Both the position numbers and the translations under genes were made by a program. From Lysobacter sp. 5GHs7-4 (GTDB lineage: Bacteria > Pseudomonadota > Gammaproteobacteria > Xanthomonadales > Xanthomonadaceae), in NCBI RefSeq assembly GCF_021284765.1, contig NZ_CP089924.1:1382001-1446000 (forward strand): DNA of 64,000 nt, written 5' to 3'. Below the pieces are notes generated by a model that saw nothing but the letters and a program-made list of their open reading frames with translations, was not told where the DNA came from and made no database searches. Position 1 is the stretch's first letter. The number at the start of each line of letters is the position of its first letter. Of this stretch, positions 10,321 to 17,342 are shown in pieces.

Positions 10321-10869
10321 GTGAGCCGGCGTTTGCCCGTGATCCACGAGGTCACCGAGCACGAGGCCGGCCCCTACAAGCTGGAGCGACTGGATCTGGA
10401 GTTCTCCAACGGCGAGCGCCGCCGCTACGAGCGCCTGCTCGGGCGCGGTCACGGCGCGGTCGTGGTGGTGCCGATGATCGATGCCGAGACCGTGCTGCTG
10501 GTGCGCGAGTACGCCGCCGGCGTGCACCGCTACGAGCTGGGCCTGGTCAAGGGCCGGATCGACGAAGGCGAAACCGCGATCGAGGCCGCCGACCGCGAGC
10601 TCAAGGAAGAGGCCGGCTATGGCGCTCGCTCGCTGACCCTGCTGCGTTCGCTGTCGCTGGCGCCGACCTACATGAGCCACCAGACCCAGTTGGTGGTCGC
10701 GCGCGATCTCTATCCCGAGCGCCTGCCCGGCGATGAGCCGGAAGAGCTCGAAGTGGTGCCGTGGAAGCTCGAGCGCCTGCACGAGTTGATCCTCAGCGAA
10801 GATTTTTCCGAAGGCCGCAGCATCGCGGCGCTGTTCATCGCCCGCGAATGGTTGCGCACCCAGACATGA
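10321..10869 (+). CDS. nudE: ADP compounds hydrolase NudE (Nudix)
   Basis: A 182-residue Nudix hydrolase. The full Nudix box GX5EX7REUXEEXGU is present at residues 78-100 (G78, E84, R92-E93, E96-E97, G99), the metal-binding part that cuts nucleoside diphosphates linked to another moiety, such as ADP-ribose, NADH or Ap3A. The flanking parts (YKLERLDLEFSNG, VLLVREYAAGVHRYELGL, FSEGRSIAALFIAREWL) match NudE more than the ADP-ribose-specific NudF. The start is a GTG at 10321. The stop overlaps the cysQ start (ATGA), and pairing with cysQ is common in gammaproteobacteria. Confidence 0.88.
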   Translation: MSRRLPVIHEVTEHEAGPYKLERLDLEFSNGERRRYERLLGRGHGAVVVVPMIDAETVLLVREYAAGVHRYELGLVKGRIDEGETAIEAADRELKEEAGYGARSLTLLRSLSLAPTYMSHQTQLVVARDLYPERLPGDEPEELEVVPWKLERLHELILSEDFSEGRSIAALFIAREWLRTQT

Positions 10870-11711
10870 CGATCAGCGATACCGACACCGCCCCCGATTA
10901 CGTCGACGAGGCCCTGGTCGAAGGCGCCATCGCGATCGCGCGCGCCGCCGCCGCCGCGATCCTGACGATCTACGAGCAGGACTTCGACGTCGAGCACAAG
11001 GCCGACGCCTCGCCGCTGACCGCCGCCGATCTGGCCGCGCACCACTGCATCGTCGACGGCCTGGCGCGGCTCACGCCCGACATCCCGGTGCTGTCGGAGG
11101 AATCCGCGCACGAAGTCTCGTTCGAACAGCGCCGCCAATGGCGCCGCCTGTGGCTGGTCGATCCGCTCGACGGCACTCGCGAGTTCGTCAAGCGCAACGG
11201 CGAGTTCACCGTCAACCTGGCCCTGATCGACGACGGCGTGCCGGTGTTCGGCGTGGTCCAGGCGCCGGTCGGCGGCGCGTTGTGGTACGGCGTGCGCGGC
11301 GGCCGCGCCTGCCGTCGCGACGGCGAGTCCGAACGGCCGCTGCGCGTGCGCGTCCCCGCGACCGCGCCGCTGCGCGTGGCCGCCAGCCGCTCGCACCGCG
11401 ACGCGCGCACCGAGGCGTTCCTGACGCGCCTGTCCGACTTGTTCGACGGGCAGGTCGAGCCGATCGGGTTGGGCTCCTCGCTGAAGTTCTGCCGCATCGC
11501 CGAGGGCGGCATGGACCTGTATCCGCGTTTCGGCCCGACCAGCGAATGGGACACCGCCGCCGCCCAGTGCGTGCTCGAAGCCGCGGGCGGCCAGGTGCTG
11601 GATCAGCAGGGCCGGCCGTTCCGCTACAACCAGCGCGCGCGCATCCTCAACGGCGACTTCATCGCCGTGGGCGATCCGGCGTTGCCGTGGCGGGAGTGTC
11701 TGGATGGCTGA
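10866..11711 (+). CDS. cysQ: 3'(2'),5'-bisphosphate nucleotidase CysQ
   Basis: A 281-residue inositol-monophosphatase-fold enzyme that removes phosphate from 3'-phosphoadenosine 5'-phosphate, the by-product of sulfate assimilation. Metal-binding motifs are visible: LSEES (about 77-81), DPLDGTREF (99-107), and SEWDTAAAQ in the C-terminal half. The ATG at 10866 overlaps the nudE stop by 4 bases and the end overlaps mazG by 8 bases, so nudE-cysQ-mazG are one operon of small-molecule clean-up hydrolases. Confidence 0.93.
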   Translation: MTISDTDTAPDYVDEALVEGAIAIARAAAAAILTIYEQDFDVEHKADASPLTAADLAAHHCIVDGLARLTPDIPVLSEESAHEVSFEQRRQWRRLWLVDPLDGTREFVKRNGEFTVNLALIDDGVPVFGVVQAPVGGALWYGVRGGRACRRDGESERPLRVRVPATAPLRVAASRSHRDARTEAFLTRLSDLFDGQVEPIGLGSSLKFCRIAEGGMDLYPRFGPTSEWDTAAAQCVLEAAGGQVLDQQGRPFRYNQRARILNGDFIAVGDPALPWRECLDG

Positions 11712-12534
11712 CGGCGCCGAATTGCCGGACGGCATCGCCGGACTGGTCGCGATCATGGCGCGTCTGCGCGCCCCGGTCGGCGGCTGCCCCTGGGATGTCG
11801 AGCAGACCTTCGCCAGCATCGCCCCGTACACGGTCGAGGAGGCCTACGAGGTCGCCGATGCCATCGATCGCAACGATCTGCCGGCGCTGAAGGACGAACT
11901 CGGCGATCTGCTGTTGCAGGTCGTGTTCCACGCGCGCATGGCCGAAGAGCAAGGCGCGTTCGCGTTCGACGACGTGGTCGCCGCGATCAGCGACAAGATG
12001 GTGCGCCGCCATCCGCACGTGTTCGCCGGCGCCAGCGTCGAGGACGCCGACGCCCAGACCGTGGCCTGGGAAGAACAGAAGCGCCGCGAGCGCGAGGCGG
12101 CCGGCGAGGCCGATACCTCCGCGCTCGCGGGCATCGCGCGCGGCCTGCCGGAATGGCAGCGCGCGGTGAAACTGCAGAAGCGCGCCGCCTCGGTCGGCTT
12201 CGACTGGCCCGACGTGGCGCCGGTGATCGCCAAGCTGCACGAGGAAATCGAAGAGGTGCGCGCCGAGTTCGACGCCGTCGCGGCCGCGCCCGACGATGCG
12301 GCCGCGCGCGAGCGCCTGGAAGACGAAATCGGCGACCTGCTGTTCGTGGCCGCGAACCTGGCCCGGCACGGCAAGGTCGACGTGGGCGCCGCATTGCGCC
12401 GTGCGAATCTGAAGTTCGAACGCCGGTTCCGCGCGATGGAACGGCTGGCGCAGGCGGACGGCACCCCGCTCTCCGGCCAATCGCTGGAGGCGCAGGATGG
12501 TTATTGGAATCGGGCCAAGGCCGAGGAGGGCTGA
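11704..12534 (+). CDS. mazG: Nucleoside triphosphate pyrophosphohydrolase MazG
   Basis: A 276-residue two-domain all-alpha NTP pyrophosphohydrolase that splits NTPs and dNTPs to NMP and pyrophosphate, and in E. coli lowers ppGpp. Both MazG domains are visible. The first has CPWDVEQTFASIAPYTVEEAYE and ELGDLLLQVVFH (E45, E46, E49, E65, D68). The second carries the key EEIEEVRAE and DEIGDLLFVAANLARH. The C-terminal NLKFERRFRAME also matches the family. It is coupled to cysQ upstream and followed one base later by a GTG-start exported protein. Confidence 0.95.
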   Translation: MADGAELPDGIAGLVAIMARLRAPVGGCPWDVEQTFASIAPYTVEEAYEVADAIDRNDLPALKDELGDLLLQVVFHARMAEEQGAFAFDDVVAAISDKMVRRHPHVFAGASVEDADAQTVAWEEQKRREREAAGEADTSALAGIARGLPEWQRAVKLQKRAASVGFDWPDVAPVIAKLHEEIEEVRAEFDAVAAAPDDAAARERLEDEIGDLLFVAANLARHGKVDVGAALRRANLKFERRFRAMERLAQADGTPLSGQSLEAQDGYWNRAKAEEG

Positions 12535-12535
12535 C

Positions 12536-13177
12536 GTGCGAGCACGGATCTTGCTGGGAGCGATACTGACGGCGGCGATGGCCTGGCCGCTGACCGCATC
12601 GGCGGACGACGACCCGAACACCGACTATCTGTTCCGGCTGGGGTTCGCCGAGGACTGCAAGCGGCTGTTGCCGGCGCTATCGAAGCAGCTCGACAGCGCC
12701 GTCGCGGCCTGGCAATCGCGGATGCCGGCCGCCCAGCTGGCCGCGCTGCGCGCGTATGCGGACAGCAAGCCGGGCAAAAGGATGGCGGACGGGATCGGCG
12801 CCGCGATCGCCTCGACCAGCGGCGAGGACAAGCTGCTGGCCTCGTACGAATGCCCCACGCGGATCAACGACTGGGGTCGGCCGGTCTATCCGGCGCCGTC
12901 CAAGTCGCAGATCGATGCCCAGAACAGCCAGCGCGTCGTCGCGACGACCGCGCCGCTGGTACTGGGGCGGCTGGATTGCTCGGTGCTGGACGGCATCGAA
13001 GCCGAGCCGAAAGCGGCCCCGGCCACGGCAAACGCCGAAGAGCCGATGCCCGCCGAAACCTGGCGCTTCTCCGCCTGTGGGCGGAGCCACGAGGTAGGCA
13101 TCGACCGGCGCGGGGACCGATATGGCCTCGCGGCGAAGGACCGGTTCGAACTGGCGGGGCTGCAGGAGGCGCCGTGA
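12536..13177 (+). CDS. Exported protein of unknown function
   Basis: A 213-residue protein starting at GTG 12536, one base after mazG and inside the mazG ribosome-site-rich end (GAGGAGGG). The N terminus is a clear signal peptide (RARILLGAILTAAMAWPL, cleavage likely after TASA). The body has several Cys residues (ECPTR, DCSVL, SACGRS) that could form disulfides in the periplasm. I do not recognise the family. The frame ends at 13177, but a strongly coding-looking second frame continues directly to 13385, so the annotated end may be the result of a frameshift. Confidence 0.7.
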   Translation: MRARILLGAILTAAMAWPLTASADDDPNTDYLFRLGFAEDCKRLLPALSKQLDSAVAAWQSRMPAAQLAALRAYADSKPGKRMADGIGAAIASTSGEDKLLASYECPTRINDWGRPVYPAPSKSQIDAQNSQRVVATTAPLVLGRLDCSVLDGIEAEPKAAPATANAEEPMPAETWRFSACGRSHEVGIDRRGDRYGLAAKDRFELAGLQEAP

Positions 13178-13385
13178 GGAGCTTTACGAGCTTGCGCGGG
13201 TGCTGTCCCATCTCAACGAACGCGCCAAGTGGGCGATCCTCGCGGATGGCAGCGCCATGCCTCGGGATTGCCCGCTGCAGCACCAGCGGATCGAGGGCGA
13301 CCGCGCCTACTGCCTGATCGGCACCGCCCTGGGCGAGTTGGTTAAGATCAAGCTGCGCACCGTGTTCAATGGCCGTGGGTTGTGA
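13122..13385 (+). CDS. Coding-looking frame without a good start; possible frameshifted tail of the previous gene
   Basis: From about 13178 to 13385 this frame uses typical high-GC codons and encodes a sensible sequence (YELARVLSHLNERAKWAIL, AYCLIGTALGELVKIKLR). The ATG at 13122 would force a 56-base overlap with the previous gene and an Arg-rich start (RRRTGS, CRRRREE); the GTG at 13200 would give 61 residues but has no well-spaced ribosome site. The upstream gene stops exactly where this frame becomes plausible. The simplest readings are a real frameshift, a sequencing error, or a translationally coupled small protein. Function unknown. Confidence 0.4.
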   Translation: MASRRRTGSNWRGCRRRREELYELARVLSHLNERAKWAILADGSAMPRDCPLQHQRIEGDRAYCLIGTALGELVKIKLRTVFNGRGL

Positions 13386-13428
13386 GCCGGTGGTGGTAGT
13401 CAATACTCGGCAGGATGAGGAGGCGAGC

Positions 13429-13734
13429 ATGGCCAACCGATTCGCAAGCTTCAGCGAGTTCTACCCGTTCTACCTTAGCGAACACAGCAACCGCACCAGC
13501 CGGCGCCTGCACTTCATCGGCAGCTGCGGCGTACTGGTGCTGCTGGCCCTGGCCATCGTCCAAGGCCGGCCCTGGCTGCTGCTGGCGGCGCTGCTGTGCG
13601 GCTACGGCTTCGCCTGGATCGGGCACTTCTTCTTCGAGAAGAACCGCCCGGCGACCTTCAAGCACCCGCTGTATTCCTTCGTCGGCGACTGGGTGATGTT
13701 CAAGGACATCCTGACCGGCAAGATCCGGTTCTGA
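13429..13734 (+). CDS. Mpo1-like (DUF962) small membrane protein
   Basis: A 101-residue protein with two to three membrane segments (VLVLLALAIVQ, LLLAALLCGYGFAWIGHFFF). The family pattern is clear: FYPFYLSEHSNRTSRRLHFIG at the N terminus, WIGHFFFEKNRPATFKHP in the middle, and FVGDWVMFKDILTG at the end. The yeast member Mpo1 is a 2-hydroxy-fatty-acid dioxygenase, and the conserved His residues here (H19, H28 and two more) fit a metal site; the bacterial substrate is unknown. A good ribosome site (GATGAGGAGG) sets the ATG at 13429. Confidence 0.85.
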   Translation: MANRFASFSEFYPFYLSEHSNRTSRRLHFIGSCGVLVLLALAIVQGRPWLLLAALLCGYGFAWIGHFFFEKNRPATFKHPLYSFVGDWVMFKDILTGKIRF

Positions 13735-13854
13735 GCGGCCGATCGAGTGGATTCGGTTCGAGATAAGAAGCCGAGTGCACGACCGCTTCGATTCGCGTAA
13801 CGCGTGCTTTCACGACTACGGCCCGCTCCCTCCTGCGCAGGCCGCCATCGCGCA

Positions 13855-15210
13855 TCAGACCGAGCGTGGCCCCGGCGATGGGCCGTCCTGATGCGGGTTC
13901 TGCGCCGCAGCTGAGGTTTGCCGCGTCTGGCTGCGGTTGAGTTCGGCCACCTGCTCGCTGCTTTCCGGCAGCGTGCGTTGCAGCGCTTGCCCGACATCGC
14001 CCACGGCTTTTCTGGCCCAGGGCGCGGAGGGGTCTTGGCTGTCGGCCATGTAGACGCGGCTGCCGTCAGCGCTGAACTGCGCGTATCCGATGTGCTCCAG
14101 TCCGCGTTGGCGGGCATCCACTGTCAGGCCGCCGGAGAGTTGCGCGCTGAGTCGATCCGAGGGTCGTCCCAGCTCCGCGTCGCGCTCGTTCACGGTAGCC
14201 AGCAGCTTGGCGTACATGCCGTGATTGGGATGGCGCGGGTCGTCCAGTGACAGCGCGCCGCTGGTGGGCGTATGACGGGCGTCGCCAGTCTCGTGCGCAG
14301 GTCGCGACACCGGCTCGTTCTGTTGACGATGACGCTCTATCGCTAGCTCGATAGCCTGCAACGTGGCCGGATCGGCCCGACCGGTGACCGCCAGATCGTT
14401 CTGCTCCTGAAATCGCCGCACCGCTTGTTCGGTAGGTCCACCGAAGCGGTCGTTGACGACCAGTGCGCGGTTGCGGTCGTCGCGGATATCGAGCGTGCGC
14501 AGGTTCTCCTGCAGCTCACCGACCTCCGGGCCGGTTTCCAGGCGGCGCAGGGCGCCATCCTCCATCGCAGGTCGGCCTTCCGCGGGCAGCACGCCGGCGC
14601 CGGCCTGGACCCGGCCCGCATCCAGTTCGGCAATGAACTCCGGAGTGAGCAGGGCATGCCAGGCGTCGTAGCGGTTGAGGCGATCGGCCAAGCCGTTCTC
14701 GCCGTTGTTGATGGCGAGGGTGGCGCCGGAGACGTCGTCGCGCTGAGCCTGCGGTACGCGCTGCTCCCAATACCACAGCGCGATACGCTGGGCGTTACCG
14801 CGATCGGCCGCGAGGTCGGGATTGTCGACCAGATCCAGATCCAGCGCCCGGCCCGCGTCGCGATAATTGCTTTCGCCCGTGAGCTGGGTGTAGCCGCGTC
14901 CGCGATAAAGATAGCCGTCGCCGGCATCGTCGTTGCCCATGCGGCCGCCGTACATGAGCCGCGCAAGTTCCTCCGGCCGGCCCGCCAGGGCTTGACGTCG
15001 TGCGGCTTCCAGGGCGGCGTCGCCTTCGCGGTGGGCGGAGTCGACGGGAATCTGCTGGATTCCCTGGGTGTAGCGGAAGCCTTCTTCCATACGGGTGAAG
15101 CCGCCGGATTCGTGTCCCAGTTGGGCCATGAAGTTGGCCATTTCCTCGCGGGTGGTGATGCCCGCGGCGCGCGCTGCCCGCAGCATTTCGATTTCGTTCT
15201 CGGTAGGCAT
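13855..15210 (-). CDS. Antibacterial type IV secretion effector: GH19 lysozyme + peptidoglycan-binding + XVIPCD domain
   Basis: A 451-residue probable X-T4SS effector (X-Tfe) that digests the cell wall of rival bacteria. Residues 1-185 are a glycoside hydrolase 19 domain: candidate acid Glu34 in LGHESGGF and the signature YRGRGYTQLTG at 102-112. Residues 218-290 are a peptidoglycan-binding domain (RFGGPTEQAVRRFQEQ). Residues 320-430 match the XVIPCD recruitment domain: DDPRHPNHGMYAKL, then GLEHIGYAQFSADGSRVYMAD, then a Gln/Ser-rich tail. XVIPCD binds the coupling protein VirD4 and is the delivery signal in Xanthomonas, Stenotrophomonas and Lysobacter. There is no signal peptide, as expected for T4SS cargo. 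The domain order is that of XAC2609 of Xanthomonas citri. It lies 29 bases downstream of a lipoprotein gene that looks like its immunity gene. No T4SS structural genes are in the window. Confidence 0.88.
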   Translation of the reverse strand: MPTENEIEMLRAARAAGITTREEMANFMAQLGHESGGFTRMEEGFRYTQGIQQIPVDSAHREGDAALEAARRQALAGRPEELARLMYGGRMGNDDAGDGYLYRGRGYTQLTGESNYRDAGRALDLDLVDNPDLAADRGNAQRIALWYWEQRVPQAQRDDVSGATLAINNGENGLADRLNRYDAWHALLTPEFIAELDAGRVQAGAGVLPAEGRPAMEDGALRRLETGPEVGELQENLRTLDIRDDRNRALVVNDRFGGPTEQAVRRFQEQNDLAVTGRADPATLQAIELAIERHRQQNEPVSRPAHETGDARHTPTSGALSLDDPRHPNHGMYAKLLATVNERDAELGRPSDRLSAQLSGGLTVDARQRGLEHIGYAQFSADGSRVYMADSQDPSAPWARKAVGDVGQALQRTLPESSEQVAELNRSQTRQTSAAAQNPHQDGPSPGPRSV

Positions 15211-15239
15211 GAAGTACGTCCTTGTTTGGAGTCCGTCGG

Positions 15240-15917
15240 CTACGGTAGTGCGTCGGCCGGGAATTGCGCGGGATCGAAAGCGCCCAAGGCCACGTCGCCG
15301 AAGTCGGCCGGGCCCTGTTGGCGCTGCGCGTTCTTGCCGTCGTCACGATCGAAGCCGCGCGAGACGATGCCGGCCAAGTGCCAGGCATCGTCCTGGGCGC
15401 GATAAACGAATCGGTATTCGCTGGACCACAGTTCGCGCGAGCCGCCTTCGAAGCGCAGAGTGAACTCGCCTTTGCCCGTGCGCATGGCCTGCAACGGATC
15501 GCCGCTCATGCCGCCGCAGTTACGGCACAGGATGGCCTTGGGGCTGTTCACCGCCAGCCGAAAAGTACCGCCGGCATCGCGCCGTAACAGCAGCAGCGCG
15601 CGCGGCGCCGTGGCGACCGCGCTGTCGCCGGTCGGCTCGATCACCAGCAGCGCATCCTCGTCGCCATCCCCGTCCAGATCGCCGCGTGCGCTGGCGCGCA
15701 AGGCGGTACCGGCCGGAACGTGGACGGCCAGGTCGTCGGCTTGGGCCGCCGCAGGCGCCGGGCCGGCGGCGGCCGCCGCGGCGGACCGGTGATCGGTGGC
15801 CGCGCTTTGCGATGCGCAGCCGGCCGTCAGCCACAGCGTCGCCGCGAACGCGGCGCACCGCGATGCGTTGGACAGGCTGCGCGTGTTGCGAGGGTGGAAG
15901 GAAGAGCGTCGTGCCAT
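15240..15917 (-). CDS. Probable periplasmic lipoprotein immunity protein for the adjacent effector (X-Tfi)
   Basis: A 225-residue lipoprotein with signal peptide and lipobox TAGC (Cys34), a low-complexity Ala-rich stretch (45-60), and a calcium-binding-type loop with D80, D82, D84 and D88 (DLDGDGDED). XAC2610, the immunity protein of the XAC2609 effector, is also a periplasmic lipoprotein with a conserved calcium loop and blocks the lysozyme activity; position, export and loop all fit that model. A pair of Cys residues (CRNC, 131-134) lies mid-protein. It is first in the operon, so immunity is made before the toxin. The ATG at 15917 has AAAGGAT six bases upstream on the minus strand. Assignment as immunity is inference from context and motif. 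Confidence 0.72.
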   Translation of the reverse strand: MARRSSFHPRNTRSLSNASRCAAFAATLWLTAGCASQSAATDHRSAAAAAAGPAPAAAQADDLAVHVPAGTALRASARGDLDGDGDEDALLVIEPTGDSAVATAPRALLLLRRDAGGTFRLAVNSPKAILCRNCGGMSGDPLQAMRTGKGEFTLRFEGGSRELWSSEYRFVYRAQDDAWHLAGIVSRGFDRDDGKNAQRQQGPADFGDVALGAFDPAQFPADALP

Positions 15918-16081
15918 GGCAATCCTTTGCGATGCCTGAGTGGTTCGTTCGCGGGCGCGATAAGGCGTCGATCGCGAGCGGATAACCCGACTCTATCGGA
16001 CCGGATCGGGCGTATGTCTTCACACAACGTGGACCTGCACGCGAACGGTGCCAGTGGACGTTTTAGATGTGCTCTATGGGT

Positions 16082-16110
16082 GTTATTCGTGAGTAGAAGT
16101 GAGCTGACAA
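16082..16110 (-). promoter_or_regulatory. Candidate sigma70-type promoter for the immunity-effector operon
   Basis: On the minus strand TTGTCA (16110-16105, 5 of 6 to TTGACA) is followed after exactly 17 bases by AATAAC (16087-16082, 4 of 6 to TATAAT). It lies in an unusually AT-rich patch (about 16050-16150) and would give a leader of roughly 150 bases before the lipoprotein ATG at 15917. Confidence 0.4.
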
Positions 16111-16174
16111 TGAGGCAGAGGCTTTACAGGGCGAGCTTTGTAAGGCTCAGCGCGCCGCTTTGCCGCCCGTCCGA

Positions 16175-16516
16175 TCAATCCAAAAAAATCAGCCAGGCCG
16201 CCACCACGATCAGCCCGAATCCCGCCCAATGGTTCCACTTCAGCGGTTGCTCCAGGTACCAGGCCGAGAAGCCGGCGAACACCAGCAAGGTGATGACCTC
16301 CTGCAGGCCCTTGAGCTGCGGCGCCGAGTAGACCGCGCTGCCGATGCGGTTGGCCGGGACCATCAGGCAGTATTCGAAGAAGGCGATGCCCCAGCTGATC
16401 AGGATCGCCGCGGTCAACGGCGCCGACTTGTACTTGAGGTGGCCGTACCAGGCGAAGGTCATGAACAGGTTGGAGCCCAGCAACAGCAGGATCGGGTAGA
16501 GGCGGTCGGTGAGCAT
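16175..16516 (-). CDS. Small DMT-family membrane protein (DUF486)
   Basis: A 113-residue protein with four membrane helices (LYPILLLLGSNLFMTFAWYGHLK, AAILISWGIAFFEYCLMVPANRIG, LQEVITLLVFAGFSAWYL, WAGFGLIVVAAWLIFL). It matches the DUF486 branch of the drug/metabolite transporter superfamily; function unknown, and such short proteins may act as dimers. It is divergent from the response regulator gene, with 105 bases between the two starts, so they may share a control region. Confidence 0.82.
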   Translation of the reverse strand: MLTDRLYPILLLLGSNLFMTFAWYGHLKYKSAPLTAAILISWGIAFFEYCLMVPANRIGSAVYSAPQLKGLQEVITLLVFAGFSAWYLEQPLKWNHWAGFGLIVVAAWLIFLD

Positions 16517-16590
16517 GGGGGCGGTTCGCAGGGAGAGGCGGGCAGCTTAACGCCGGGCCTTCACGGGGCGTCCACCCCGGCCCCGGCAGT

Positions 16591-16606
16591 CTTCACAAAA
16601 CTGAAG
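16591..16606. promoter_or_regulatory. Short inverted repeat CTTCA-N6-TGAAG before the response regulator
   Basis: The perfect 5-base arms CTTCA and TGAAG with a 6-base spacer lie 16 bases upstream of the response regulator start, between it and the divergent DMT-like gene. It could be an operator (for example for autoregulation), but the element is short and unproven. Confidence 0.25.
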
Positions 16607-16621
16607 GAAATGGAGAGCTGC

Positions 16622-17332
16622 ATGCAGGGCACTAGAGACGGGGGCTTGGTCCTGATCGTTGAGGACAACCGCAACATCTCCGAGATGGTGGGCGAATACC
16701 TGGAAGGGCGTGGCTTCGAAGTCGACTACGCCGCCGACGGCCTGGACGGTTACCGTCTGGCGGCCGAGAACAGTTACGACGTGGTGGTGCTGGACCTGAT
16801 GCTGCCGCGCCTGGACGGCATCGAGGTGTGCAAGCGCCTGCGCGAGGAAGCGCGCAAGTCGACGCCGGTGCTGATGCTGACCGCGCGCGACACCCTGGAC
16901 GAGAAGCTCACCGGCCTCAGCGCCGGCGCCGACGACTACCTGACCAAGCCCTTCGCGATCCAGGAACTGGAAGCGCGCCTACGCGCCCTGATCCGCCGCG
17001 AGCGCCGCCAGGTCGGCGGCGAGGTGCTCAAGGTCGCCGATCTGGTGCTGGACCCGGCCAGCCTGCGCGTGACCCGCGGCGGCAGCGAACTGCAGCTGTC
17101 GCCGATCGGCCTGCGCCTGCTGACCATCCTGATGCGCGAATCGCCGCGGGTGGTGAGCCGTCAGGAGATCGAGCGCGAGATCTGGGGCAACGGCCTGCCG
17201 GATTCGGACACCTTGCGCAGCCATCTGTACAACCTGCGCAAGACCATCGACAAGCCGTTCGGCAAGCAGCTGCTGCATACCGTGCAAAGCGCAGGCTACC
17301 GCGTCGCGGATATCTCGCAACCGCCGGATTGA
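16622..17332 (+). CDS. OmpR/PhoB-family response regulator
   Basis: A 236-residue regulator with an N-terminal receiver (acidic pocket VEDN, acceptor Asp58 in VVLDLMLPRLDG, Lys in LTKPF) and a C-terminal winged-helix DNA-binding domain (LQLSPIGLRLLTILMRES, SHLYNLRKTIDKPF, HTVQSAGYRV). The start at 16622 has GGAGAG at the right spacing; an ATG at 16610 is in frame but too close to its own AAGGA. The partner kinase starts 10 bases after the stop. The target genes are unknown; the divergent DMT-like gene is a candidate. Confidence 0.9.
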   Translation: MQGTRDGGLVLIVEDNRNISEMVGEYLEGRGFEVDYAADGLDGYRLAAENSYDVVVLDLMLPRLDGIEVCKRLREEARKSTPVLMLTARDTLDEKLTGLSAGADDYLTKPFAIQELEARLRALIRRERRQVGGEVLKVADLVLDPASLRVTRGGSELQLSPIGLRLLTILMRESPRVVSRQEIEREIWGNGLPDSDTLRSHLYNLRKTIDKPFGKQLLHTVQSAGYRVADISQPPD

Positions 17333-17342
17333 GCCTGCCTCC

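Noticed and set aside
16105..16145. Possible CpxR box (GTAAA-N5-GTAAA) before the immunity gene
   Set aside because: TTTAC and GTAAG occur, but not as a properly spaced direct repeat.
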